From Candidatus Aminicenantota bacterium (GTDB lineage Bacteria; Acidobacteriota; Aminicenantia; UBA2199), in contig CP070627.1 in the NCBI GenBank assembly GCA_020355945.1, positions 6,024,345-6,042,213 on the forward strand: 17,869 nt of DNA. Reading direction: 5' to 3'. Each line of letters starts with the position of its first letter. The stretch's first letter is position 1. The translations under genes were made by a program, and so were the position numbers. Shown piece by piece: positions 7,529 through 14,052 of the stretch. The notes under the pieces are model-generated. The model did no database searches, had not been told where the DNA came from, and saw only the letters and a list, made by a program, of their open reading frames with translations.

Positions 7529-8518
7529 ATGGTTTCTATGAAAGGTGATATTTTAAAAATTTTAATATGCCCCGCATGCCACAGCGATAGACCACTTACT
7601 TTAAACGTAATAAATAAGATCGATAATGATATCATTACCGGCAGTCTCCAGTGTCAGGACTGCCACACTGTTTTCGAAATTGAAGATAGTGTGCCGAATT
7701 TATTAACATCCGATTACTCCAGGAGTGTTCAAAACGCCTTTTCCATTCAATGGCAAATGCGTGCCAAAGGAAGTTTAGCTGAAAAAAAAACACTTTATGG
7801 CAAATCATTTAAGACTCGAATAGAAGAACTTGAAAATGTTTTTCAAGAAATTCTTACAAATGATGAAAGCGATATTTGGTACCTGGAAGTGGGGTCAGGT
7901 AGTGGTGAATATATATTTGGTCTTGCAGAAAAATACCCGGCTGTAAATTTTGTGGCCATGGATTTTTCCGAATCCATCCGCATGAACGCTATTTCATCTC
8001 CCGGGCTGTCAAATCTTTATTTTGTTCGTGGAGATGCCAATAATCCACCCTTTAAACAATCTAAATTCAGCGCAGTTTCAGCTTTAGGTGTTTTACATCA
8101 TACACGAGATACATCTGCTGCATTTGATGCTGCAGCCAATATGGTGAAAGATGGCGGCAGTCTTTGCGTTTGGATTTACCCACATCTATCGGATTTAGCA
8201 AAATATTACCCCAGGTTACTGCGCTGGTTTTTTAGATATTTTTATTATACACGCGATTACATTTTTTTGGGATCAGGCCACCGATTACCTAAAAAACTGC
8301 TTGCTTTTCTTATTAAACTCTATGTATCACCTTTCAGACTTATGGGAAAGGATTTTTTCAATTCCATGGTCTTTATCATGTTTGACGGCTTAGTGCCTAA
8401 ATATCAACATAGACATACCGTACGCGAAATAAAGCAGTGGTATCAAAAAAATGGCTTCGCTGTCCCGCGTCATCTTAATGGTTTGTTCATTTCACAAAAG
8501 ATGGAAAAAAGATCATAA
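7529..8518 (+). CDS. SAM-dependent methyltransferase with N-terminal zinc-ribbon-like segment
   Basis: 329 residues. Residues 8-60 resemble a Trm112-like zinc-binding segment, with Cys14-Pro-Ala-Cys17 and Cys42-x2-Cys45. Residues about 115-225 form a class I Rossmann methyltransferase: glycine-rich motif VGSGSG (121-126), acidic Asp145 in the VAMDFSES strand, and a later LGVLHH motif. The C-terminal third is rich in aromatic and basic residues and could contact a lipid or membrane. The ATG abuts the carbamoyltransferase stop with no gap and no clear Shine-Dalgarno, implying translational coupling. An in-frame ATG three codons later (7538) gives an equally good N-terminus. The substrate is unknown; proteins with this architecture are common in antibiotic, sugar and lipid clusters. 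The gene ends just before the strong promoter of the next transcription unit. Confidence 0.8.
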   Translation: MVSMKGDILKILICPACHSDRPLTLNVINKIDNDIITGSLQCQDCHTVFEIEDSVPNLLTSDYSRSVQNAFSIQWQMRAKGSLAEKKTLYGKSFKTRIEELENVFQEILTNDESDIWYLEVGSGSGEYIFGLAEKYPAVNFVAMDFSESIRMNAISSPGLSNLYFVRGDANNPPFKQSKFSAVSALGVLHHTRDTSAAFDAAANMVKDGGSLCVWIYPHLSDLAKYYPRLLRWFFRYFYYTRDYIFLGSGHRLPKKLLAFLIKLYVSPFRLMGKDFFNSMVFIMFDGLVPKYQHRHTVREIKQWYQKNGFAVPRHLNGLFISQKMEKRS

Positions 8519-8523
8519 ATCTA

Positions 8524-8553
8524 TTGACATTCTTCACCTGGCTGATATATAAT
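8524..8553 (+). promoter_or_regulatory. Perfect-consensus sigma-70 promoter of the lipid/polyketide operon
   Basis: TTGACA at 8524-8529 and TATAAT at 8548-8553 both match the housekeeping consensus exactly, with an 18-bp spacer. Transcription would begin near 8560, leaving a leader of about 17 nt that contains the Shine-Dalgarno GGAAGGGG (8564-8571). The position, in the only gap before a long run of overlapping genes, makes it convincing. No operator is recognisable. Confidence 0.75.
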
Positions 8554-8576
8554 TATTTCCTGCGGAAGGGGTTATT

Positions 8577-9035
8577 ATGCGTTTTTTTATGTTAGATCGA
8601 ATTATCGAATGGGAAATAGGTGAACGAGCAAAAGCAATTAAAAACGTAAGCCTGAGCGAGGATTTTTTTGACGACCACTTTCCCAGGCATCCGATTATGC
8701 CGGGGGTTCTTGTAATTGAAGCGCTGGCACAGTTGTCCGGTTTGCTTCTTGAAGCTACCGTGGAAAGGGATCAAAAAAAGAAAGTAAAAGCGCTGCTGAC
8801 CCTCCTGGAAAAAGTCAAGTTTAGAAATATTTCAAAACCCGGGGACACGCTGATTCTAAATTCGGAAATCGTATCCCTTCATGAAGACTCAGGTAAGGTC
8901 AAAACAATTGCCAAAGTAGATGAAAAGGTGATCGCTGAAACAGGAATGATTTTCGTATGGGTTTCTTTAGAAGACCCTGAACTGGAAAAAAAACGGCAGC
9001 AATTACTGGATTTCTGGCTGCAAGGGTTAAAGTGA
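8577..9035 (+). CDS. FabZ-like 3-hydroxyacyl-ACP dehydratase, catalytic residues intact
   Basis: 152-residue hot-dog protein expected to dehydrate 3-hydroxyacyl-ACP to trans-2-enoyl-ACP in the cytosol. The FabZ/FabA active-site segment is clear: HFPRHPIMPGVLVIEALAQ, with catalytic His34 and Glu48. The length matches FabZ (about 140-155). It is the first gene after the consensus promoter, with GGAAGGGG 5 nt upstream of the ATG. Its last four bases overlap the GTG start of the chain-length-factor gene (GTGA). It aligns without gaps over its first 52 residues with the protein at 16923, where His34 is Pro; the two may form a heteromer. I leave the symbol blank because it is probably dedicated to this cluster rather than the housekeeping fabZ. 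Confidence 0.9.
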   Translation: MRFFMLDRIIEWEIGERAKAIKNVSLSEDFFDDHFPRHPIMPGVLVIEALAQLSGLLLEATVERDQKKKVKALLTLLEKVKFRNISKPGDTLILNSEIVSLHEDSGKVKTIAKVDEKVIAETGMIFVWVSLEDPELEKKRQQLLDFWLQGLK

Positions 9036-10258
9036 AAAAAAGGGTGGTAATCACGGGAATCGGTGCTGTAACTCCTTTGGGAATCGGTATCGAAGAGAAT
9101 TGGCAGAACATTATCGACGAGTACCAGGGCATCTCAACGCTGGAATTCCCGGGCAGTCATACATTTCCCCACTCTTTTTGCGGTTCGGTCAGGGATTTCG
9201 ATCCCTCTGATTTTATTTCCCAGGGCAAGATGATCAAACTCATGAACAGGGAAGCCCAAATGGCTGTTTCCGCGGCAGGACTGGCCATCCATGATGCGGG
9301 GTTAGAGGGACATTATTCTCCATACCGCACCGGTCTCTACCTGGGCACGGGGCTCACCTCAGGCGAGTTGGCAGTCCTCATCAGGCTGGTTGAAAACTCC
9401 ATCGATGAGAATAATCGCTTCTCATACCGGAGACTGGGGACTGAGGCGCTTCCCAGGTGTAACCCCCTTCTTTCTTTTAAAATCCTCACCAATATGCCGC
9501 TGTGTTATATTTCAATCCTATTCCAGGTTAAAGGCCCAAACCTGGTATTCAATCCCTGGTCAAGTCATACTGCCCAGGCAATAGGCGAAGGAATGTTTGC
9601 CATAGAGCAGGGGGAGATTGACTGCGCCATTGTCGGCGGATGCGATTCCAAAAATCACTATACAGGTTTCCTCACCTTTACCAAACTGGGACTTCTTTCT
9701 GAAAGAGGTATTTCCCGGCCTTTTGGCAAAGAGAGGGACGGTATTGTTTTAAGTGAAGGTGCCTGTATCTTAATTTTAGAAGACCTGGAAAAAGCAGAAA
9801 CCAGGGGAGCAAAAATTTATGCGGAGTTGTCGGGATATGCAACCGTTACCGACCCGGACTCACAGACCCTATTTTCAAATAACCCGGCAGTATTGGAAAA
9901 GGCCATGAAGCAGGCGATTTCTGACGCAGACCTTGAGGAAGATAACATTGATCTGGTGTGCGCGGCTGCTAATTCCCATCCGGTGGGCGACCTGGCAGAA
10001 GCCCGGGCAATCGAATCACTTTTCAAAAAGAAACGTCCCCGGGTCAATGCCATCAAAGCGTTGACCGGCGATATGGTTGCTGCTGCCGCGCCTTTCCAAT
10101 TGGCTGTTTGTGCCATGGCCCTGAAAGAAAAGATATTACCACCCCAGGTCAATCTTGAAGAGTTTGAAAAGAATGTCCCCCGTATGAAAGCGGCTCTGTC
10201 AAATTCCTTTGAATTGGGCAATTCAAAGGTAAGCCTGGTGGCCAGGAGATATTCATGA
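9032..10258 (+). CDS. Ketosynthase-fold protein lacking the catalytic triad (chain-length-factor-like)
   Basis: 408 residues with the complete KAS I/II thiolase fold, beginning VVITGIGAVTPLG. The active-site segment reads GPNLVFNPWSSHTAQAIG, putting Ser177 where active ketosynthases have the nucleophilic Cys. The NAHGT segment reads CAAAN, so the first His is Ala312. The KSxxGH segment reads KALTGD: the Lys is kept but the second His is Asp347. All three catalytic positions are therefore changed while the rest of the fold is well preserved. This is the pattern of a chain length factor (KS-beta) that pairs with an active KS. The active partner follows immediately, overlapping by ATGA. In actinobacterial type II PKS clusters the CLF usually follows the KS; here it comes first. 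The GTG start overlaps the dehydratase stop. It should act as the cytosolic heterodimer partner and help set chain length. Confidence 0.85.
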   Translation: MKKRVVITGIGAVTPLGIGIEENWQNIIDEYQGISTLEFPGSHTFPHSFCGSVRDFDPSDFISQGKMIKLMNREAQMAVSAAGLAIHDAGLEGHYSPYRTGLYLGTGLTSGELAVLIRLVENSIDENNRFSYRRLGTEALPRCNPLLSFKILTNMPLCYISILFQVKGPNLVFNPWSSHTAQAIGEGMFAIEQGEIDCAIVGGCDSKNHYTGFLTFTKLGLLSERGISRPFGKERDGIVLSEGACILILEDLEKAETRGAKIYAELSGYATVTDPDSQTLFSNNPAVLEKAMKQAISDADLEEDNIDLVCAAANSHPVGDLAEARAIESLFKKKRPRVNAIKALTGDMVAAAAPFQLAVCAMALKEKILPPQVNLEEFEKNVPRMKAALSNSFELGNSKVSLVARRYS

Positions 10259-11520
10259 GAAGAGTGGTGGTAACCGGCTGCGGTATTGTATCTTCTATCG
10301 GTTCCGGGAAAGAAAATTTCTTTAATGCTCTTGAGAAAGGAAAACCCGGGATAGATGAAATCACCTTGTTCGATGCGGAAACTTTCCCGGTGAGGATAGC
10401 AGGTGAAGTAAAAGACCTGGATTGGGAACGTATATTAGGAATTTTTCCCGGTGCCCGGGGCATTTCGGATCGAAAGGTTTTTTTGGGTCTTTCGGCATAC
10501 AGCGAAGCCATTGCAGATTCTCGAATCAAGGAAGAGATGCTGCGAAGCGGGAGAATCGGGATAAATTCCGGGGTGTCTTTGGAAGTTCTGCCTATAGAAG
10601 AATTTCACCAGGGTTCCCACAGCTTAAAAGACCGGTTAAAAGACATTTACAGTGATCTACTCAAAAGGGAAAAGAATCTTCAAACGCCCCTGGATGCTGC
10701 CAATAGGATAGTAATTGATAAATATAAAATAACGGGTCCCGGTTTTGTGAATTGCTCTGCCTGTGCTGCCTCGGCCCAGGCAATCGGGCATTCTTTCCAG
10801 GCGATCAAAAGAGGAGATGCAGAGGCTTTTATATGCGGTGGTTTTGATTCCATGATCAATCCTTTAGGTATTGGCGGATTCAGCCTTTTAGGCGCCCTTT
10901 CCACGAGAAATGAATTAAAAGGTTCTGCCTGTTGTCCCTTTGATGCCAGGCGTGATGGGGCTATCATCGGGGAAGGTGCGGGCGTGTTAGTTATCGAGGA
11001 ACTGGACCATGCCCGGGAAAGAAAAGCAAAAATTTACTGTGAAATAGTTGGATTTGGTTCCAGCCTGGATGCCTACAAACCCACAGACCCTGACCCGGAG
11101 GGAGAGGGAGCTGCTGCTGCAATAGACATGGCGCTGCGGTCAGCGCAATTATCACCCGGTAAGATCGATTACATCAATGCTCATGGCACGTCTACGCCTA
11201 AAAATGATGAGATTGAAACAAAGGCAATCAAGAAGATATTCGGCAGTAAGGCATATCAAATACCGGTCAGTTCGACAAAATCCATGATCGGGCACCTGAT
11301 TGCTGCCTGCGGTGGGGTGGAATTCATTGCCTGTCTGTTGGGTTTTGAAAGAAATTTAATCCCTCCCACGATTAATTATGAAAAAAAAGACCCCTACTGT
11401 GACCTTGATTATGTGCCCAATCAATCAAGGGAATGGGAAGGAGAGTACATCTTATCGAATTCTTTTGGTTTTGGTGGTCAGAATGCCTGTCTTATTTTGA
11501 AAAGATGGCAGGGGGAGTGA
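10255..11520 (+). CDS. Active 3-oxoacyl-ACP synthase (KAS II / KS-alpha type)
   Basis: 421 residues, typical FabF length. It should condense malonyl-ACP with a growing acyl-ACP. The triad is complete: Cys170 in GPGFVNCSACAASAQAIG, His310 in INAHGTSTPKND and His347 in TKSMIGHLIA. The C-terminal NSFGFGGQNACLIL is standard. Its start overlaps the stop of the catalytically dead partner by four bases (ATGA), which favours stoichiometric production of a heterodimer. The next gene (FabG) starts 5 bp after the stop. Without a nearby malonyl-CoA:ACP transacylase, it presumably borrows FabD from the housekeeping system. Dedicated KS/CLF pairs of this kind occur in aromatic PKS, aryl-polyene and other polyene systems; which one this resembles most needs a phylogeny. 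Confidence 0.9.
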   Translation: MRRVVVTGCGIVSSIGSGKENFFNALEKGKPGIDEITLFDAETFPVRIAGEVKDLDWERILGIFPGARGISDRKVFLGLSAYSEAIADSRIKEEMLRSGRIGINSGVSLEVLPIEEFHQGSHSLKDRLKDIYSDLLKREKNLQTPLDAANRIVIDKYKITGPGFVNCSACAASAQAIGHSFQAIKRGDAEAFICGGFDSMINPLGIGGFSLLGALSTRNELKGSACCPFDARRDGAIIGEGAGVLVIEELDHARERKAKIYCEIVGFGSSLDAYKPTDPDPEGEGAAAAIDMALRSAQLSPGKIDYINAHGTSTPKNDEIETKAIKKIFGSKAYQIPVSSTKSMIGHLIAACGGVEFIACLLGFERNLIPPTINYEKKDPYCDLDYVPNQSREWEGEYILSNSFGFGGQNACLILKRWQGE

Positions 11521-11525
11521 AGGGT

Positions 11526-12275
11526 ATGGACTTAAATGATAAAAACGCCCTGGTAACAGGTGCATCCACCGGGATCGGGAGGGCGATTGCCATTGAACTG
11601 GCGAAACATGGAGCAAACGTGGCCGTGAACTACCTGGTACACGAAAGAGAAGCAGAGAACACCGCGGCTGAGATTGAAAAAACCGGGAAAAAAGCAATTA
11701 TCGTTAAAGCAGACGTATCTGACTCTCAACAGGTAGATGACATGGTAAAAAAAGTTCATGTGGAATTTGGTTCTCTAGACATCCTGGTAAACAATGCCGG
11801 CATTGCCAGGGATTGTCCGGTGTTGGGCATGGAAGATGAAGAATGGGAGAAGGTTCTTGCTGTAAATCTCAAGGGTATGTTTAACACTTGCAGGGCTGTT
11901 GGCAAGTATATGAGGAAGCAGAAAAGGGGCAGGATAGTGAACATATCTTCGCTGGTAGCGCAGAAAGGCGGCAGGGGACAGGCAAATTATGCCGCCAGCA
12001 AAGGTGGTGTAGAGGCCTTCACCAGGGTGCTTGCCGTTGAGCTGGCCGGCAAGGCAATAACGGTTAATGCAGTGGCACCGGGAGTAATTCACACCAAAAT
12101 AACAGATGAGGTGATTGAAAGGGTCGGTGAACAGTTGCTTTCGAGAATACTTTTAGGAAGGTTCGGGCAGCCGGAGGAAGTGGCAAAACTCGTGGTTTTT
12201 TTATGTTCTGATGATGCCTCTTATATTACCGGCCAGGTAATAGGAATAGATGGAGGGTTCGGGCTGTGTATTTAA
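11526..12275 (+). CDS. FabG-like 3-oxoacyl-ACP reductase, first copy
   Basis: 249-residue short-chain dehydrogenase/reductase that should reduce 3-oxoacyl-ACP with NAD(P)H. It has the nucleotide-binding TGASTGIG (11-18), NNAG (90-93), and the catalytic Ser142, Tyr155 and Lys159 in the FabG-typical GQANYAASKGG context. The C-terminus IDGGFGLCI is FabG-like. A longer in-frame ORF begins at 11433 inside the KS gene. The ATG at 11526 follows GGGGGAG at 11511-11516, sits just before the first beta strand and is preferred. The last 10 bp overlap the nitroreductase gene. A second FabG lies at 13303, so the cluster carries two ketoreductases, perhaps for different chain lengths or a non-FAS step. Confidence 0.9.
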   Translation: MDLNDKNALVTGASTGIGRAIAIELAKHGANVAVNYLVHEREAENTAAEIEKTGKKAIIVKADVSDSQQVDDMVKKVHVEFGSLDILVNNAGIARDCPVLGMEDEEWEKVLAVNLKGMFNTCRAVGKYMRKQKRGRIVNISSLVAQKGGRGQANYAASKGGVEAFTRVLAVELAGKAITVNAVAPGVIHTKITDEVIERVGEQLLSRILLGRFGQPEEVAKLVVFLCSDDASYITGQVIGIDGGFGLCI

Positions 12276-12895
12276 AAGAACTGTTAAAAATTATCAAAGA
12301 GAGAAGGAGCATCAGGGAATTCACCAAAGCCAAAATCAATGACGAAGAAATAACAATATTGATCGATGCGGCCAGGTATGCTCCCAGCAACAGTAACCGG
12401 CAGGCGTGGAAATTCATCATCCTCAAAAGTGACAGGATAAAATCCGAAATTGCGGAGGCAGTCAAAGAGAAAACAGTAAAAATAAAGCAGGGTATAGAAG
12501 ACAAAGAATTCCTGGATATGTTCGGGGATTATACAAAATATTTCCTGGTATTTTCCCGGGCACCGATAGTGATTATTGTCCTTTACAAGACCGGGCTATC
12601 AATTGTGGATCATGTGTTACCCGGGGTAGATGCCGGGGCAGGGATTAGAAAAGTCGAGTCCGAACTTATAAGTGTATCCATGGCGATGCAGAATCTTCTT
12701 CTGGCAGCGCATGCCATGGGACTTGGTGCTTGCTGCATGACCAGTCCTTTGGTTGCCTATGCGGAAATCAAAAGAATCCTGGATATCAGGCCGCCCTTTG
12801 AAATTGCTGCATTAATACCCATAGGAAAATATGAAAAGCAACCGGAACCGGTGTCCAGAAAAAGAGTAGACCGGATAATCGAGATCGTAGAGTAA
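12266..12895 (+). CDS. Nitroreductase-family FMN oxidoreductase
   Basis: 209 residues. Family marks are the N-terminal RRSIREF (13-19), APSNSNRQAW (39-48), AMQNLLLAAHAMGLGACC with the following TSPL segment, and a C-terminal ALIPIGKY strand. Such enzymes are usually cytosolic FMN homodimers using NAD(P)H; several act on activated C=C bonds or as dehydrogenases in natural-product pathways. It lies between FabG and ACP genes, overlapping FabG by 10 bp from a GTG start with GGAGGG at 12252-12257. It is the only candidate redox enzyme of the cluster that is neither FabG nor radical SAM. I infer a role on an enoyl or polyene intermediate, either reduction in place of FabI or desaturation. A stretch of mixed acidic and basic residues around 75-95 may be a substrate lid. 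The true reaction is unknown. Confidence 0.8.
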   Translation: MYLKELLKIIKERRSIREFTKAKINDEEITILIDAARYAPSNSNRQAWKFIILKSDRIKSEIAEAVKEKTVKIKQGIEDKEFLDMFGDYTKYFLVFSRAPIVIIVLYKTGLSIVDHVLPGVDAGAGIRKVESELISVSMAMQNLLLAAHAMGLGACCMTSPLVAYAEIKRILDIRPPFEIAALIPIGKYEKQPEPVSRKRVDRIIEIVE

Positions 12896-12911
12896 CCGGA
12901 GGCAAGAATAA

Positions 12912-13319
12912 ATGAACGAAGAACAAATTGTATCAAAAGTGAAAGCAAGTATAGCTGAAACTGTCGGTATCAAAGAAGAAGAAGTTACGCTCGATGCTTC
13001 GGTTATCGATGATCTCGGCGCAGACTCTCTGGATTTGCTTGACCTGGTATTCCAGCTTGAGCAGGAATTTGATATCAGGATTACCAGGGGGGAAATGGAA
13101 TTAAGAGCCAAAGAGACGATGCCGGAAGAAGATTTCGAGGTAGACGGGGTCCTCTCGGAAAAAGCCAAGGAAGCCCTCAGGAAGTCGCTCCCGGAAGTCG
13201 ATGCTTCCAGGTTCGAGGGAAATTTAAGAAAGAGTGAGATACCCAGGTTGTTTACGGTGCAGACTTTTATCAAAATAGTCAAAGAAAAACTGGAAACAAA
13301 AAATGATCCTCAAAAATAA
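12912..13319 (+). CDS. Acyl carrier protein with a long insertion before the last helix
   Basis: 135 residues, against 75-85 for ordinary ACPs. Residues 1-60 are canonical: DDLGADSLDLLDLVFQLE, with the phosphopantetheine site Ser39. After helix III (FDIRITRGEME) come about 40 extra residues (66-108) that include two acidic patches and a predicted helix around 81-92. The sequence IPRLFTVQTFIKIVKEKL (110-127) then looks like the canonical fourth helix. So this appears to be an ACP with an internal insertion rather than a fusion. Shine-Dalgarno GGAGG is at 12898-12902. The 3' end overlaps the second FabG gene by 17 bp. It is the only carrier protein in the window and should carry the chain made by the neighbouring KS/CLF. 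No phosphopantetheinyl transferase is visible here. Confidence 0.9.
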   Translation: MNEEQIVSKVKASIAETVGIKEEEVTLDASVIDDLGADSLDLLDLVFQLEQEFDIRITRGEMELRAKETMPEEDFEVDGVLSEKAKEALRKSLPEVDASRFEGNLRKSEIPRLFTVQTFIKIVKEKLETKNDPQK

Positions 13320-14040
13320 AAAAGCATTCATAACCGGTGGAACCGGGGCAATTGGTGAAAAATTATGTGAAATATTCTCCCTTGAAGGCGCGGACATCGC
13401 TTTTAATTATGAAAAGAACGAGAAAAAAGCGGAAAAGGTTTTAGCAGCCATCAAAAAAAATAAAAGGCAAGGCCTGGGTTTCAAGTGTTCGGTCCTGGAT
13501 GCCCCGGGCATTGAGAAGATGACAGCGGAAGTCACGGCAAAATATGGCCGGATCGATATCCTGGTCAACAATGCCGGCATCACCCAGGTCCTCCCTTTAC
13601 CCCTTATCGAAGAAGAGGATTGGGACCGGATGATGGCAGTCAATGTCAAGGGAATGTTCCTGGTGACCAAAGAAGTGGTGCGGAGAATGATCTCCCGGAA
13701 GTCCGGGGTGATTCTCAATATCGGGTCTATTGCCGGGCTGAGGCTGCTGGAAGTGCCGGTTCATTATGCCACTGCCAAAGCAGCGGTCCTGGGTTTTACG
13801 ATTTCCCTGGCTAAAGAGCTGGCCCGCTACAACATCAGGGTAAATACCGTTGCCCCGGGCATGCTGGATGCCGGGGTGGGCACCAATGTGCCTGAAAAGC
13901 AGTACAAGGAATACTTAAAATACTGCACTGCCGGGAGGCCGGGAAAGCCGGAAGAGGTCGCTCATCTTGCCGCTTTCCTTTGTTCGGATAAAGCAAAATA
14001 CATCAATGCCCAAAATATGATTATCGATGGAGGATTATAG
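13303..14040 (+). CDS. FabG-like short-chain reductase, second copy
   Basis: 245-residue SDR. It shows TGGTGAIG (11-18), where Ala replaces the usual first Ile-preceding residue of TGxxxGIG; NNAG near 90-93; and Ser142, Tyr155 and Lys159 at the same numbers as the first FabG. The Tyr context HYATAKAAVLG and the C-terminal NMIIDGGL fit a FabG-type ketoreductase. It starts inside the ACP gene (17-bp overlap) and is followed by the radical-SAM gene after 12 bp. Divergence from the first copy is large, so they are not a recent duplication. It may reduce longer or modified chains, or act on a different carbonyl. Confidence 0.88.
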   Translation: MILKNKKAFITGGTGAIGEKLCEIFSLEGADIAFNYEKNEKKAEKVLAAIKKNKRQGLGFKCSVLDAPGIEKMTAEVTAKYGRIDILVNNAGITQVLPLPLIEEEDWDRMMAVNVKGMFLVTKEVVRRMISRKSGVILNIGSIAGLRLLEVPVHYATAKAAVLGFTISLAKELARYNIRVNTVAPGMLDAGVGTNVPEKQYKEYLKYCTAGRPGKPEEVAHLAAFLCSDKAKYINAQNMIIDGGL

Positions 14041-14042
14041 TG

Positions 14043-14048
14043 AGGGGG
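14043..14048 (+). promoter_or_regulatory. Shine-Dalgarno that sets a TTG start
   Basis: AGGGGG lies 4 nt before the TTG at 14053. The first in-frame ATG downstream would be at residue 20, directly before the first conserved Cys pair, and would remove the beginning of the N-terminal domain, so the TTG start is preferred. Confidence 0.55.
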
Positions 14049-14052
14049 ACTT

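Noticed and set aside
11433..11525. Upstream extension of the first FabG
   Set aside because: The 31 extra residues overlap the KS 3' end in another frame. A proper Shine-Dalgarno precedes the ATG at 11526.
8577..13319. Housekeeping fatty-acid synthesis (fab) operon
   Set aside because: fabD, fabH and an enoyl reductase are absent, one KS and one dehydratase copy are catalytically altered, the ACP is atypical and radical-SAM genes are embedded. A dedicated pathway fits better.
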